Shown here in pieces: positions 45,368 through 56,538 of a stretch of 64,000 nucleotides of DNA. The stretch lies in the NCBI RefSeq assembly GCF_027595985.1, contig NC_073311.1, positions 32,176,057-32,240,056 of the forward strand, read 5' to 3'. A program made the position numbers and the translations under genes. A model generated the notes under the pieces. It was given only the letters and a program-made list of their open reading frames with translations. It did not search any database and was not told the DNA's origin. Each line of letters begins with the position of its first letter. Position 1 is the stretch's first letter. Source of the DNA: Sorex araneus (Eukaryota; Chordata; Mammalia; Eulipotyphla; Soricidae).

Positions 45368-45640
45368 CCTCTGGGGTTTTTTTTTTGCTTTTTTGATTTT
45401 GTTTTTATGTTTCACAATTAGTACCCAGGGGACTTGGAAGGTACTCCTGGAGATACTCAGCCTTATGGTGTTCACTTGATGATTCAATACTGAAAGATGC
45501 ACTACTAGTGCCCTGCAGTGCCACGAGCCAATAGAGCCTTCCCAGCAATGCTTGAGGATCACAAGGACCAAACTTGGCAGTTCTCAGGGGATCATACAGT
45601 GTCAGACATCAACCTCAGTGCCTTGAACAAGCCAGGCCCT
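45368..45640 (-). mobile_element. Possible degenerate family A-like SINE(s)
   Basis: T-run then AGTACCCAGGGGACTTGG, TACTCCTGGAGATACTCAGCC, CCAGCAATGCTTGAGG, CACAAGGACCAAACTTGGCAG (B-box-like). The blocks look like two overlapping or internally duplicated antisense A pieces. Boundaries are poor. Confidence 0.35.
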
Positions 45641-45671
45641 CCAAAAAGGTTTTCTTCTTCATTTATTTATT

Positions 45672-45885
45672 TATTTATTTTTTGGGGGGTCACACCCAGC
45701 GATACTCAGGGATTATGTCTGGCTCTGCACCAAGGATTTACTCCTGGTAGTGCTTAGAGCTTATATAGGATGCCAGACGTCAAACCTGGACCAGCTGGTT
45801 TGATCTGCCTTATAGTGGGTAAATAGCTTGCCTTGGTATGCAAGGTAAGCACCTTGCCCACTCTACTATCTCTCCAGCTCCTCCA
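45672..45885 (-). mobile_element. Family A SINE with internal expansion
   Basis: TTTTTTGGGGGGTCACACCC, AGCGATACTCAGGGATTATGTCTGGCTCTGCACC, TACTCCTGGTAGTGC, GTCAAACCTGGACCAGC (B box), GCAAGGTAAGCACCTTGCCC (head), CTCTCCAGCTCC. About 30 extra bases (GGTTTGATCTGCCTTATAGTGGG region) sit between B box and head. Confidence 0.68.
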
Positions 45886-45984
45886 AATAAGTTTTACTGC
45901 TTCACATTTTCTATATGCCACAAGTCATGTTCTCCTGATTGTTTTTACATAACTCTTGTATTGATACTTATACTGAATTCAATT

Positions 45985-46150
45985 TGTTATTGATGTTTGG
46001 GGCCACACGCACCAGTGCTCAGGGCTTACTTCTAGCTCTGTGCTCAGAGTTCAACCCTGACAGAACTTAGGGGACTGACCGTATGCAATGCTAGGATTTT
46101 AACTCAGGTTTGCAATCTAAAAGGCAGCCACTTTAACCAGCACTCTCTGC
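45985..46150 (-). mobile_element. Family A SINE, diverged
   Basis: TGATGTTTGGGGCCACACGC, CCAGTGCTCAGGGCTTACTTC, GCTCTGTGCTCAG, TTAACTCAGGTTTGCAATC (B-box region), AAAGGCAGCCACTTTAACC (head). Confidence 0.58.
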
Positions 46151-46171
46151 ATTCTGTTCAACCCCATAAAA

Positions 46172-46335
46172 TTGTGTTTGTTTGGAGGCCACATCCCAAA
46201 AGTACTGAGGGTTTGCTCTTAGCTCTGTGTTAAGGGATCACTCCTGACAGGACTTGGGGACCATATATTGCCAGGGGGATCCAATGACCATCACCTGTAT
46301 GCAAGGCAAGTGCCCTCCCTACTGTACCAAAGCCC
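46172..46335 (-). mobile_element. Family A SINE, diverged
   Basis: TGTTTGTTTGGAGGCCACATCCC, AGTACTGAGGGTTTGCTCTTAGC, GGGATCACTCCTGACAGG, TATGCAAGGCAAGTGCCC (head), CTGTACCAAAGCCCTGCCC. Fourth antisense A-type copy in a row between 45.4 and 46.3 kb. Confidence 0.6.
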
Positions 46336-47257
46336 TGCCCATTCAATATTTTTTAAACACAAGAATATTTTATTAGATTGGGATCATCTCAAGGTCTTTT
46401 TGTTGGCATTGTTAACCTTATACTACTCGCTTACTCCTGGGAGTTTTCTAGTATAATAGTAATCATATTGTTAAATCTTGAATGTGAAAACAATAGTTTG
46501 CACATGCTAAGAATGTTAATTAGTGTTTTCTCATACATATATTATCTCATTCAAGTTTGTAGTAAGTCAAAGAGATATTTGTATGAACTAGATGCATGGT
46601 TACCAGAACAAGGAAGTGTTTGAATATATTGGATAGTATAATTTAAGTTCCTAGTCCTAGGAAATGATCAAACTCACTAGAAAGCATTTATTACAAATAA
46701 CAGCTAAAACTTTAAATTTACTTATTTCTACCCATTAATAGTGTTGACTGCGATATTATCACAACACTTTTTCCCATTATTTTCAGTGGATCTTGTGTAT
46801 GCCCATTTATGAATGGACAAGATTTTGTTGCTATTTTATGTAAGGCATCATTTTTATTTAACTTGTTTGTTTGGCTTTTACAAATAAACAATTCATCTGT
46901 GCACTGGTAGTTCCCAGGATTTGTGTCTTTTAAATTTTTGGTAAATGTTGTAATTGGTTTTTACATTTTATGCTAATTTGAATCCCCACTAATTGAAACT
47001 GAGAATTACCAATTAGCTACACATTTGCATAAAGAAGTATTTGCCTGTCCTGATTGTGACTTTGCATCTTATGTCTTTATTGTACCTGAGTCTTTCACTA
47101 AGTGAGGCTGAGAGTCTCAATATATTTACAGGCTGACTGTGTATGTGTGCATGTAGGTGCCATAAGTTTATATTCATTATCCTATTTTAAAAAATATTTT
47201 TAAATTTGTTTTTTTTTTACCAACTCAAGCATAATAAGAATTTTATTTTCTTATACT
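46336..47257. other. Gene-free stretch, possible regulatory-looking patch
   Basis: No repeat recognised. At about 46975-47035 AT-rich homeodomain-like sites (CTAATTGAAAC, CCAATTAGC) and an octamer-like ATTTGCATA sit close together. This is suggestive only; no conservation data are available. Confidence 0.35.
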
Positions 47258-47266
47258 ATTGCAACG

Positions 47267-47512
47267 AGCTAGAGCGATAGCACAGTGGTAGGGCGTTCTC
47301 CTTTCACGCAGCCGACCTGTGTTCGATTCCTCTGCCCCTCTCAGAGAGCCTGGCGAGCTACCGAGCGTATCTCACCTGCTCAGCAGAGCCTGGCAAGCTA
47401 CCCGTGGCATATTCAATATGCCTAAAACAGTAATAATAAGTCTCACAATGAGAGACATTACTGGTTCCCACTCAAATAAATCAATGAGCAACTTGATGAC
47501 AGTGACAGTGAC
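47267..47512 (+). mobile_element. Family B SINE with 9-bp TSD
   Basis: Head AGCTAGAGCGATAGCACAG, TTCTCCTTTCACGCAGCCGACC, B box GTTCGATTCC directly followed by TCTGCCCCTC (B body), GGCATATTCAATATGCC, GACATTACTGGTTCCCACTC. Tail GATGACAGTGACAGTGAC. TSD ATTGCAACG at 47258-47266 and 47513-47521. Confidence 0.87.
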
Positions 47513-47521
47513 ATTGCAACG

Positions 47522-49791
47522 GCTATTGCCATCACATGTATCCTTTTGGGAGAACAGTCCAAACTTAAGTTTCACAGATACTCTCTGATTCCCCTTAAGT
47601 TTAAAGTCATTGTTTTTGGAAATAAGAATGAGAAATCCAAAAAGAAAAAAAAAAAGAAAAAAGAAGAATGAGAAATCCAAAACTTTAGAAAATTGTTTCC
47701 AAGTGACTACAAGCATAACTGAGCCATGTATTGTGCTTAAACTTTCTGGTTTATATGTATGATATTAAATTGGTAAGTATAAGAACCTATAGTTAGGAGG
47801 CTATTTTTTTTTAATAACATCCAGGAAGAATCATGGAAACCCTTTGAGTCTACAAAACAGAGAATACTTTCTTCAGAAGCATTAATCTGGAAGTCATTAT
47901 TTTTCTGACGCAAAGGTTAGGATTGATAAAATGTTTCTTGTTATAAAATGCTTCTTGTTATCATAGCAGTGTAGACATATTGAGACTTTCTAAGAAACAG
48001 ATAAATATTTCAGAGAGAATTTAGAGAAGTATTTTTTGCGCAATGACAAAGATCAGATAGTTATAGAAAGGCTCACAATTATCAGTAAATAAAATAAGAC
48101 CTGGTTTGCAGATGAAATACTTCTGAGAGTTATACCAATGTTAGTATATTATTTGTAACTACCAGATAATAATATAAATAATGATATCTAACAGTCAAAA
48201 CATGTTGCTATCTACTTTATGTCAATGAACTGATTAATGTCTATGAAGTAGCCACTATAATCATCATTATACAGAAAATAAATTGATTTTCAAATGGTTA
48301 CTAGAATAACAGAGGTAGACTTAGCTGTTATCTACTACTGTTCAATTAGTAGATTACAGAGGTAGACTTAGCACAATATAGCTCAATAGTAATGCTTCAA
48401 TATTGTCATTTGTTAAAATAGCTCAATAGCAATATTAGATCAGCAGTTCATATTAATCACATTATACATGTCTTAACATTCATAGCAAATAATTCATACA
48501 ATAAGATGAATAACATGAAGTTAAAATTCTACAAACAGATCAAGACTTTAATAAATATATTCTTTTCTCTATAGCCCTCATATTTTCACTTAGGTCAGAG
48601 TAAAAAAGTTTCCAATATTTGAGAAAATATATGAAGCCATAATCTTTTTTCTGTTTTCTTACTTATTCCTTCCCTGAGAGTTAAAGTAACTTATCCAAAC
48701 ATTTATTTGCATTAAAGATTAAGTCTCATATGTAACATTATCCTGAATTTACCTTTTTTAAAACTCTTGATGTTGTTTATCCTCCCTAGGCTAATGAGTG
48801 TTTTTTTTTTCCTCTCCTCATAAAGAAATTGAGAAAACTTAAATCTCTTAAACCAAGCATAGTTCCTCTCTCCCTGGTTTATGACTTTTTCTGATCCCAA
48901 CATTGATGAAGTAAACTAATCTCACTAGGACACTTCCATGGTTTTTAAGTGGTTGGAATTTTTGGAAGATTGCATAGGAATGATTAGAGCCTCCCAACTA
49001 ATATATAGTTCACAGTTAAGTATTTTTTAGAATAAAAATAAGGGTTGAAACAAGAGGGACAAACATTCTACCCTAAAGAAGAGGAATAGACTCCATTTTA
49101 GCTGTACTGACAGGTGCTGACAGGTACCAACAGGTATACTGATCAGAAACTTATTGTAACTGGGTTTAACTGGTAAAAGTTTAGGAGAACTGTATCCAGT
49201 GGCTAAGACATATTTGTGCAGAACCTTAAGATAGGAGAGTTGGTTTGAAGTACAGACATGTCTTTCCTCATATTATGAGTAAATCATAATAAGTTTAAGA
49301 AATAATAGCAGCTTCAATTGTCCAATAAGTTGCTAAAGCTTGCAATAATCATGAATGTTAAACCATTTTACTATCTAGTTTTTTATTCTGTTTTTCATCC
49401 TGCATCTAAATAATCCAAAATAAAATCCACTATCATTTTATAGAGGTTAAAAATTGGAGTAGTCAGTGAGTTGAAAAAAGCCATACAAATTTAGAAAAGT
49501 GAGCATAAACCACAGAATAAAAGTTTTATTGGTCACAAAATGCATAGGGTAATTGAATCGCAATATCATAATGTGACTATGTATACATAACAATAGCCTT
49601 ATGAAAACGTGTGGGTATCAAATGTGAACAGGGCAAACAAAAAAACCTTAATGGAAATCTTAATGATTATGGAGGTATACAATGCAGTAAATAATGTAGG
49701 CCTTGTAATTTTTCCTATTATAGCAACAGAGTGTAAGTCTTCTAGATAGAGTTCATGTCTAGCTCAATTTATGGCATGGGAGGCAAGGCTA
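47522..49791. other. 2.3 kb without recognised retroposons
   Basis: AT-rich. Contains small local duplications (47935-47966, a CTTCTTGTTAT-type unit twice; 48309-48372, ACAGAGGTAGACTTAGC twice). No gene, RNA or bounded element. Confidence 0.45.
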
Positions 49792-49805
49792 TGCATGTTG
49801 TTCTT

Positions 49806-49984
49806 TTTTTTTTTTTTTTTTCTTTTTGGGTCACACCTGGCAATGCACAGGGGTTACTCCTGGCTCTGCACTCAGGAATTACCCCTGGCCATGCTCAGGG
49901 GACCATATGGGATGCTGGGATTTGAACCCGGGTCGGCCGCGTGCAAGGCAAATGCCCTACCCGCTGTGCTATCTCTCCAGCCCC
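49806..49984 (-). mobile_element. Young family A SINE with 14-bp TSD
   Basis: T18-plus tail, then GGGTCACACCTGGCAATGC, GGGTTACTCCTGGCTCTGC, GGGACCATATGGGATGCTGGG, TTTGAACCCGGGTCGGCC, GCAAGGCAAATGCCCTACCC, ATCTCTCCAGCCCC. Near-consensus. TSD TGCATGTTGTTCTT (49792-49805) and TGCACGTTGTTCTT (49985-49998), one mismatch. Confidence 0.93.
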
Positions 49985-50100
49985 TGCACGTTGTTCTTAA
50001 GTGGATAAGGCAACACAAGACAGGAACTTCAAACAAATTCTAAGGACTTGAGGTACCACCAGTGTAAATGTCTGCTTTTTTAATTTTTTTAATTAATTTT

Positions 50101-50123
50101 CATTAATTTCAGTGAAATTAATG
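50101..50123. repeat. Perfect short inverted repeat
   Basis: Arms CATTAATTTCA and TGAAATTAATG (11 bp each) around a single G. The sequence is AT-rich, so chance formation is plausible. Confidence 0.7.
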
Positions 50124-50330
50124 CAGTTTTCAAATGCTACTGTCTGATGTACAGGTGGATGTATATGTCACTTTCTGCCCTAAAGTGTGGCATAGTGTTA
50201 TAAAAATGGTTATATTTTCAATTGTGGTGTACAAATATAAGCATATGGTTGAAGTAAAATTTTACTGTATTTAAGGCTTTCTTTCTTGTGTGATTTCTCT
50301 GTATGTGTCTTGACAGTCTCATATAGAAAT

Positions 50331-50340
50331 GTGTGTGTAC

Positions 50341-50403
<63 letters not shown>
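50331..50403. repeat. Compound (GT)n(GA)n microsatellite
   Basis: About 17 GT units pass directly into about 19 GA units. Confidence 0.95.
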
Positions 50404-50404
<1 letters not shown>

Positions 50405-50407
<3 letters not shown>

Positions 50408-51879
50408 GACTATGCACTGAATTCTAGAAGTTTAATTTTCTTCAAGGGGCCAGCTTCAATAGCATGTTCCAATGATCTCAGAGATTATGTGGCATTCTAA
50501 ATTTTGTATGAATGATGCTGATGAAGTCTTGACACTTTGTGTTTTCAGGAAAATTGGAGTTATGAAACAATGGGGTATTTTAGTATGTCTCGATAACCTG
50601 AGAATTTTAGTGCTATTCCTGGGACTGAGCGTGAAAATACAGCACAGATTACAATATTAATAAAAAATAATTAAGACACTGGTTAATTTCAGTGCTCTAA
50701 CTAAATTCTTTGACTAATAATATATTTTCTTAGACTTCCCATATGCTCCTTGTCCTCCTGTTTTTCTTTTTCTTTTTGAAGTATTTTTTAAAGGGTATAA
50801 CTCAGAACTGGGATCATTGGAGATGATTCTCAGCTAATACTTTCATCATTTAAAAAGTAGCTACTAGATAATCCATCAAGAGCTAAATACAAAATGTCAC
50901 ATAGGCACTTCTGTTTTTGTGAATTATCCAGAATGAGCAAGCTCATCCAGAATGAGAAAATAAGGAGTTAATCTCAAATGGTCTTGAGGTATCTTTTTGA
51001 TTCAGAAATATGTTCTAAAATTAGGTGAAGTGATATTTGCTAAACTTGCTACAAATTGTTACATGGTTCTCTCAAAATGAATGAATCATAAAAACAAACA
51101 AACCCTTGGAATTTTTCAAGGAGCATTATTTATGTGTATCTGAGTCAGGTTGATCTGAAGTAAAATTAATGCTGATTTCTAGTAGGGCTGATTTCTTTAG
51201 GTGAGGATTTTTCTGGCATAAGTGTTGTATGTGTTACTGTTATTAAGTATAAATTATTCTACAACCAAGAATAGAGTTTAACTTTCTGTTACATTTCACA
51301 GTAAAGACAAGAACACAATGATGAAGACTCATTTAATTACTATGCAAATATTTTTGCTAAATAGTAAAGGATTTACTCAGTTGCATTTTATGACTCTTTG
51401 AACTTATGTGAAATGATTTATTTTTATAACTTCTGTATATTTCTTTGTTTACTCAAAATTATTCTTCTTAAGCATTTTACTGCAAGAGTTATTACTGCAG
51501 GTGAAATTATATAAAGTTTAAGGAAAATCAGTTGGACAGCTTTCTGTTCTATACGTTGTTGTCCATAGACAGCATCCAACCTATTTTTAAATGAAGCATT
51601 CTATATGTAAATTGGTAATCATGATCTGCCCAAATATGTAAAGCAATTTAATCGGCAGTTTTAAAGCACAGCTGAATTAAGATGGGAAAAAATAACTGGC
51701 AATTTTATGAGTATGTTAAAAAAATAAAACTGGATCCCATGTTTTCTAATGGTTCTTAACTACAGTGAATCAAAAGAAAATAGACCTTTCTTATGCTCTA
51801 TAGATGGTAAAGCACTGGTAGTATCAATCTAGAGAAGTGAAAACATAGTGAGTCCTGGTTTAGTAAAACACAGGGTTCT
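50405..51879. other. Gene-free stretch
   Basis: AT-rich, with a short duplicated block (AGAATGAGCAAGCTCATCCAG, then AGAATGAG) near 50930-50958. No gene or bounded element. Confidence 0.45.
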
Positions 51880-52046
51880 GTTTATTTGTTTGTTTGCTTG
51901 GTTTGGGTTTTGTTTGGTGGCCACACCTGATGATGGTAAAAGTTTACTCCTGATGGGGTTCAGAGAACCATATAGTAGCCAGGGATCGAATATGGGTTGA
52001 CTCCATGCAAGATAAACACCCTACTTGATGTACTATCTCTCCAGTC
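51880..52046 (-). mobile_element. Family A SINE, diverged
   Basis: TTTGTTTGTTTGCTTGG and TTTTGTTTGGTGGCCACACC, AGTTTACTCCTGATGGGG, ACCATATAGTAGCCAGGGATCG, CAAGATAAACACCCTACTTG (head), ATCTCTCCAGTCTC. Confidence 0.75.
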
Positions 52047-52550
52047 TCATATGTCTTTTTAGGTTTTGGTTGTATTAAAAATAAAACAAAACAAGACCTT
52101 TCTTACCAGTAAATGGCAAATCTTTATCATTGTACCTAAGTTGCATAGGTCAGGTAAGAAAGGCCAGCAAGGTACTATGCAATCAATGACATTTTTGGTT
52201 CATACACGTGTATTGTCTCTGATAAAAGGTACATTGGTAAACTGTGTTGCTTGAAAGGAGCAATCAGAGTAGCTGTAGAAAGGTAGTAAATGAATGAACA
52301 CTGTAATAACTATAAATTATATCTGCCACACTGTAGAACCGAGGCCTGATCTGAGGGTGTATGAAAAACTGAGAGTTAAAACAGATGTTTTTTTCAAAGG
52401 ATAGACCATGCAGTCCTCCAAGGACATGATGTCTGCTTCATTGAGGAATTTATCATTAATAATTTTGGTCTAACATTTACTTTTTAATTAAGTAAATTAT
52501 TTCACTATTTCCTACTCCGTAAATGAAGAACTGAGATGCTGATCTTTATG

Positions 52551-52867
52551 TTCGGCACGGGGGAGCAGTTTGTGGGTGTGGCTGCCAAGCTACTAGAAAA
52601 AATGGGGGGATCTGGGTGGAGGAGGCCCAGTCTCAATCCGAACAAGCTTGGCGATCTCAGCCCCAGGTCCTGCACACCTGGGTTCCTATGCTAGTTCCTT
52701 CATGCACGAAGCTCGTATGAATGTGTGGAGAGCGGCCTTGAGCACGACTGTGCCTGGATTCTGTAGGTCTTCGGCTGCCGGGGCTCTGCTCTGCGCAGGG
52801 AGAGAAACTCAACCCGTCTCCCTCCAAGGGGCCCCAGTGAAGACAGTCAGGCATGAGGGCAAGAGAC
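52551..52867 (-). mobile_element. Family C retroposon, only the C-specific 5' half
   Basis: Reads CACGGGGGAGCAGTTTGTGG, AAATGGGGGGATCTGGG, CCCCAGGTCCTGCACACC, GGTCTTCGGCTGCCGGGG and ends with the C start (GAGGGCAAGAGACTT). The B-shared 3' half is absent at the left. Loss of the 3' side is opposite to ordinary 5' truncation and implies a later deletion or an independent life of the 5' module. The 96-codon plus and 65-codon minus frames inside are repeat-derived. Confidence 0.78.
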
Positions 52868-52959
52868 TTTGCATCACTCTCTTCTCTCTTATTTTTCCTT
52901 ATAAGATATATAAAAATTTAGAAATCTTGTGTGAATAAGTGTTGCTTTGATCATTCAAA

Positions 52960-53370
52960 TGTCCAACTATGAGCAAATGGATCAAGAAGCAATAGAATAC
53001 ATATACATACAATGGCATACTATGCAGCTATAAGAAAAGATAAATCCATGCAGGTTTACACTAAATGGATGAAACAAAATGTTCATGCTGAAGTCAGAAG
53101 GTGAGAATAGATACAGAATGATCTTTCTCATATGTGGATATAAAGATACATAGTAAATGAACAACACACAAACTAAGGCAATTGAACCAGAAAGCTGATT
53201 CATAGAACAGAGTTTACCTGGGGGTGAGGGATGAGTTGGAGGGGCCTTTGAGACATTTGTGGACAAAAGTAGGCACTCTGGTGATGAATGTCATGTTGAA
53301 ATGAGATATGCATGATCCTATCACTAATAGTATTATAAATCATGGTACATCCATGAAAATGGGGAAAATA
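52960..53370 (+). mobile_element. L1 3' end, 5'-truncated
   Basis: CAATGGCATACTATGCAGC, AATGGATGAAACAAAATG and TTTCTCATATGTGGATATAAAG match the L1 segment at 30.85-30.99 kb. It ends through GGCACTCTGGTGATGAATG and ATTATAAATCATGGTACATCC to an AAATAAAATAC tail. Diverged. Confidence 0.6.
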
Positions 53371-56026
53371 AAATACAACTGTATCTGTTTAGTTGTTTTA
53401 TAAAAAAGAATATTGCTAGACAGTTTAGTACTGAAATTTTTGTCTCCTAGTGACATTAACTATATGTGTCTATCAACTCATCTTTCTCTGTCTTCCTTTC
53501 TTTCCTGCCAATTTTCACAGCTCTATTTTGAGGCATGGGTAAGGAACTGGGCCCAAAACATTTTATTTTTTCCAAGAAAAATCTTTGAGGTTTATCACTG
53601 AAAACATTGTTTGAAACCTAGTTGGTGACTTGAATTTCTCTCTTCCAGTTATTGCATTGGCTAATTGGTTGGACTACATAGGTGCCCTCCATTTCTAGCT
53701 TCATCTGTAGGCCGTCTTTTATGAATTTATCCTGTTTTCATCCTCCATGGCTGGAGAATTCCAAATTAGTAAGATTGTTTCATCCAGGTCCCAAAGTGAT
53801 CTCAATCAGCACTTGGAGATCCTGTATGAAGAATTTATCTGAGGAGACAATGTAGCTGTAGATTATATCTGGAGGGAAAGAAATTAGTCTAAAATATTTC
53901 TCTTTACAAGGCATCTCATTAGCTACGAGATTCTTTTCTTTCCATGAACACTGATAGTTTAGTATAAAAGATGGAGAAGTATTTCTGTGAAGGCCATTTT
54001 AGCTGGATGGATTCGAGGTGCTCATTAATGCCTCAAGTTGCTTCAGAGCAGTGTATCAAAGTAACAGCAAATATACTTAGAAGTTCTATTTCTTTAAAGA
54101 TACATCAGAGGTTCTTATTGTTGATGATTAACATTTAAAGTGATTATTTGCATGTAGTCTGTTGGACTCATCCTAGCAAGACACCAGGCAGTGGAGAGGT
54201 GACCAGTATTAAATCTCAAGATCAAAGAACAGTAATCAATGAGGTCACACTAAAGTCAGGAAAAGGGAAGCAGGTTTTTTTTTTTTTGAATGAGTGTAAC
54301 AAAGTTACTGAATATATCAGTTTATTTATTTTTGCCATTCCATTTTTTATTTTTTAATTTAATTTTATTTTTTTAATTTTTATGAATATATCAGTTTAAT
54401 AAGAAAATATTTTATGCTTAACTCTAAAATATGAGTTTGGTAAAAAAAATCATATTGAATGTTCAACTATTTCTCATCACCATTTTTACCATAGAAACTA
54501 CCACCTGCAGTCTTAGAGATAATAGAAACTTCTAAAAAAAAGATTCATTTTTTTCTAACTTAATCTTTAGTTTCTCTCTTACTCTCTCTCTCTTTCTCTC
54601 TTTTCTACAATATTTTCTCTCCATCTCTCCTCTCTTTTTGTCCTAGAGACAAAAACTCAGCCATGTATCCAGTTTTCTATTAAGATATGGCTTTGATTTC
54701 ATTTGAACTTCTTCAAATCCAGAGCCCCTCGCTTCTAGACTTGGTTCTTTGACAAGTTGCTTGCCTATTTCTGATGTTATTTTGACCTTTGGGACTTGGT
54801 CAGGAATGATGAACTACTGTCCTTAGTCTACCCTTAATTATAAATAGGCTATGCAGACTCCCTGACTAGTCTTTTCTTTTTAGGAGTGAATCAGTTGTGT
54901 ATGTAAGTCTCAAGATGAACCTCCACAGAGATTTAATATGATTAAGTATGCCTTCCCCCCCCACATATACACACAGACATATATACCACCACCACGACTA
55001 CCTTCTGTGCATGTAGAAAAGACCAGACTTCACAGAATGATAATAATAACTTATACTAATTAAATGTTTACTTCATTGTATATGTTATCTTCAAATAATA
55101 ATTATACCTATTATGCCATGTTAAAAATATTTCTGTCAAACATTCAAACATTTATTTTCTTAAATTAAAGAATTCTTAGAATATTAAATTGAATAGCAAA
55201 GAATATGGCCTGAAAATTGTCTTTTAGTATGTATTTTTAATATTGAGGAAATTAAAAAATCTGTACTTATATATATTAAGTAATATTAATGTTGTTCACC
55301 CATGCTAGATTTTAAACAATGGCTATTTCTTATTTTCCATTATATTGTATTTTCATTTCCTGATCACCGATCTGCATTTCATTGGTTCATTCATCATCAT
55401 GTATTTGATACAAATAAGCTAATTTAAAAATGCACAATTATTAATCTGCTTCTCAGGAAGTTTTAAATTAGTACAGCATGTCTAATTTTCTTAGAGTTTC
55501 ATTTTACCTCAAGCAATAAAATTCTTTAAGAATATATGGAATCATATTATATAAATTTAGAATAATAAACTTGAAAATCATAAATTATTTTGACAAAGAC
55601 ATTTTATATTTTGTAGGATTAAGTTAGGCAATATTGATAGAGGAAGCCTCATCATTATAGAAAAAAGAGGTTTAGAATGGCTGTGTGCAGGGAAATTTTT
55701 GTTAAAGACTAAGATATATTAGAGACTTTTAAAAAGTTATGAGTCTATATAGAAAGACAAACTATATTCTTATCTCTTCTTTGAAACTTTGAATAAATGG
55801 TGTATTGCTCACAATTGCGCTATTATGAATGAAATTTCCACAATAAATGGAAATTCATGTTTGGTTTGCCTCAAGTATGTTGTGAGTACAAAGTAAAGAT
55901 TTTAAGCTTCAGAAATTCAGTATAGGGGTTTTGATCCTCAAGCATTAGTCATGTTTCAACAAGTGTCTAGAAGTGACATGACTGGTAAAGGTTGTAAAGA
56001 GAAGATGTAAAGAGAGGTGAATAATA
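53371..56026. other. 2.7 kb without recognised retroposons
   Basis: AT-rich with a CT-rich patch (about 54573-54603) and a C8 run near 54955. No gene, RNA or bounded element found. Confidence 0.45.
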
Positions 56027-56030
56027 GCAG

Positions 56031-56496
56031 ATGTCGGGGTCCTGGTCAGTCGACCCTGGCACACTGGAGTATGATTCCCTGAAGCCCCCAGGTTTACTCC
56101 CTATAGGAGAGGGAGTGGGTAGGAGAGAATTCTCTGTCCTGGCCCTCCGCTCACCGAGGACCCCCGCCACCTCAGAGAAAGGAACCACATGGAGGGGGGA
56201 AAAGCTGGTGGTCAATCACCAGTGCTTTTATAGGCTCTCACTCAGGAGTTTTTATACATACAATCGTGGGGGGCGGGGTGCATTCCACACATAGCACGTT
56301 CACCTCCTAGGGCTCAGCACAGATGTAAATTCATGATTTACATTTCCCACTCTTAGGGCCCACCTATCAGCACCAGAGTGCCTATGTGTGTGGCTTGCTG
56401 GAGCAAGCCCCTGGGCAACTGTCAACAGGGTCGGCTCTTGCTTCCAGGGCAGGAGATTTGATCACAGTCTCAGGCTAGCCGCTGAGACCCCAACAT
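56031..56496 (-). mobile_element. Solo endogenous retrovirus LTR
   Basis: About 466 bp, GC-richer than its surroundings, with inverted termini: ATGTCGGGGTC at the left, GACCCCAACAT at the right. Read on the minus strand it has TGTATAAAAACTCC and CCTATAAAAGC (TATA-like) in the middle and AGTAAA (possible poly(A) signal) downstream, the expected order U3-R-U5. Flanks GCAG (56027-56030) and GCAA (56497-56500) could be a 4-bp TSD with one change. No internal retroviral genes are present. I cannot assign the family. Confidence 0.68.
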
Positions 56497-56538
56497 GCAA
56501 AGAATTCCTTTTATTTTAATAATTGTATTTTTTTAATT

